Source: Arenibacter sp040216555
GTDB lineage: Bacteria > Bacteroidota > Bacteroidia > Flavobacteriales > Flavobacteriaceae
Assembly (NCBI GenBank): GCA_040216555.1
Contig: JAVJOW010000020.1
Span: 62,001 to 126,000, forward strand
Length of the DNA stretch: 64,000 nucleotides
Direction: 5' to 3'
The position numbers and the translations under genes were made by a program. Positions 63,619 through 64,000 of the stretch are shown piece after piece. The notes below the pieces were generated by a model. It was not told the origin of the DNA. It searched no databases and saw only the letters and a list, made by a program, of their open reading frames with translations. Every line of letters begins with the position of its first letter. The stretch's first letter is position 1.

Positions 63619-64000
63619 ATGTTCAAAAATCTTAAGAGCGACCTTCCCGCAAGTGTCGTGGTATTTTTTGTTGCGCTACCCCTATGTTTGGGTATAGCCT
63701 TAGCCAGTGGCGCGCCCCTGTTTTCAGGTTTAATTGCCGGTATAATCGGCGGTATTGTTGTAGGGGCACTTAGTGGCTCTAAAATTGGTGTTAGTGGACC
63801 AGCAGCCGGTCTGGCCGCTATTGTTTTAACCGCAATCGGTGCATTGGGAGGTTTTGAAAACTTCTTGGTTGCCGTTGTACTTGGTGGAATCATTCAGTTG
63901 ATATTCGGTATTTTAAAAGCGGGTGTTATTGGGTACTATTTTCCTTCATCGGTAATAAAAGGCATGCTGACCGGTATAGGTATCATTATTATACTTAAAC
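63619..64000 (+). CDS. SulP-family transporter, 5' part (cut by window end)
   Basis: The ATG at 63619 opens MFKNLKSDLPASVVVFFVAL and continues with PLCLGIALASGAPLFSG, a typical SulP start of the bicarbonate-type branch often linked to carbonic anhydrase in Bacteroidota. Only 127 codons are inside the window. The neighbouring carbonic anhydrase is expected downstream but not visible. Confidence 0.92.
   Translation, partial: MFKNLKSDLPASVVVFFVALPLCLGIALASGAPLFSGLIAGIIGGIVVGALSGSKIGVSGPAAGLAAIVLTAIGALGGFENFLVAVVLGGIIQLIFGILKAGVIGYYFPSSVIKGMLTGIGIIIILK

Noticed and set aside
1..64000. CRISPR arrays, prophage, insertion sequences, tRNA or rRNA genes
   Set aside because: No regularly spaced repeats, transposase or integrase motifs, or cloverleaf sequences were seen on either strand.

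Overview
The window is chromosomal DNA of a marine Flavobacteriaceae-type bacterium (Bacteroidota; a relative of Maribacter, Zobellia or Arenibacter is my guess). The basis is the low-GC coding style, many lipoproteins and TonB-type outer-membrane functions, BatA-E aerotolerance genes, a DksA-like protein that has lost most of its zinc cysteines, and several upstream regions carrying the Bacteroidetes promoter pattern TTG-N17-23-TAnnTTTG. I see no tRNA, rRNA, insertion sequence, prophage or CRISPR array. The window is ordinary core and accessory chromosome.

Layout. 1-6.2 kb (minus strand): ileS, a DksA/TraR-like gene, a DUF4097-like gene and lspA, preceded by a frameshifted DUF4382-type lipoprotein gene. 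6.4-16 kb: a small LEA/apolipoprotein-like lipoprotein, a TonB-dependent receptor behind recO, glutamate dehydrogenase, a transsulfuration enzyme divergent from a DUF3298-type lipoprotein, DinB-like, ArsC-like, EamA transporter and thioesterase genes. 16-22.4 kb: a nitronate monooxygenase-like gene, then a sugar-catabolic operon (two-domain DUF1080 protein, Gfo/Idh/MocA oxidoreductase, PmoA-like protein) with a LacI regulator at its end and a perfect LacI-type palindrome at its head. This set fits non-hydrolytic (3-keto) glycoside breakdown. 22.5-29.3 kb: YheT-like hydrolase, lipoprotein cytochrome c, SulP transporter, PhyH-like oxygenase, a repeat-containing lipoprotein and gpsA. 29.3-41 kb (mostly minus): glpD, pbpC, three small genes, CvpA, a lipocalin-like lipoprotein and a giant thioester-containing alpha-2-macroglobulin; pbpC and the macroglobulin are a known periplasmic defence/repair pair. 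41.3-47.6 kb: CAP lipoprotein, 3-hydroxyanthranilate dioxygenase, an ALDH7-like dehydrogenase, two small membrane proteins, an acyl-ACP desaturase and a phosphoesterase. 47.9-53.5 kb: B12-dependent ribonucleotide reductase, a PfkB kinase, an AlbA_2 protein and an SDR. 54-63.2 kb: the complete moxR-DUF58-BatD-like-batA-B-C-D-E operon, followed by a small secreted protein and the 5' end of a second SulP transporter that runs off the window.

The most unusual non-coding signals are a perfect 44-bp palindrome between two divergent genes (15967-16010), the LacI operator (22333-22352), interleaved divergent promoters (12756-12802) and a row of three hairpins with a C/A-rich tail motif (44236-44507). 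Several broken or hidden small reading frames were also found: an amber-interrupted secreted ORF at 18292-18453, an outer-membrane-barrel C-terminal remnant at 28088-28186 and a 56-residue membrane ORF at 47634-47804. I did not find a clearly new multi-gene system. All family calls are from reading the translations, with no database search.
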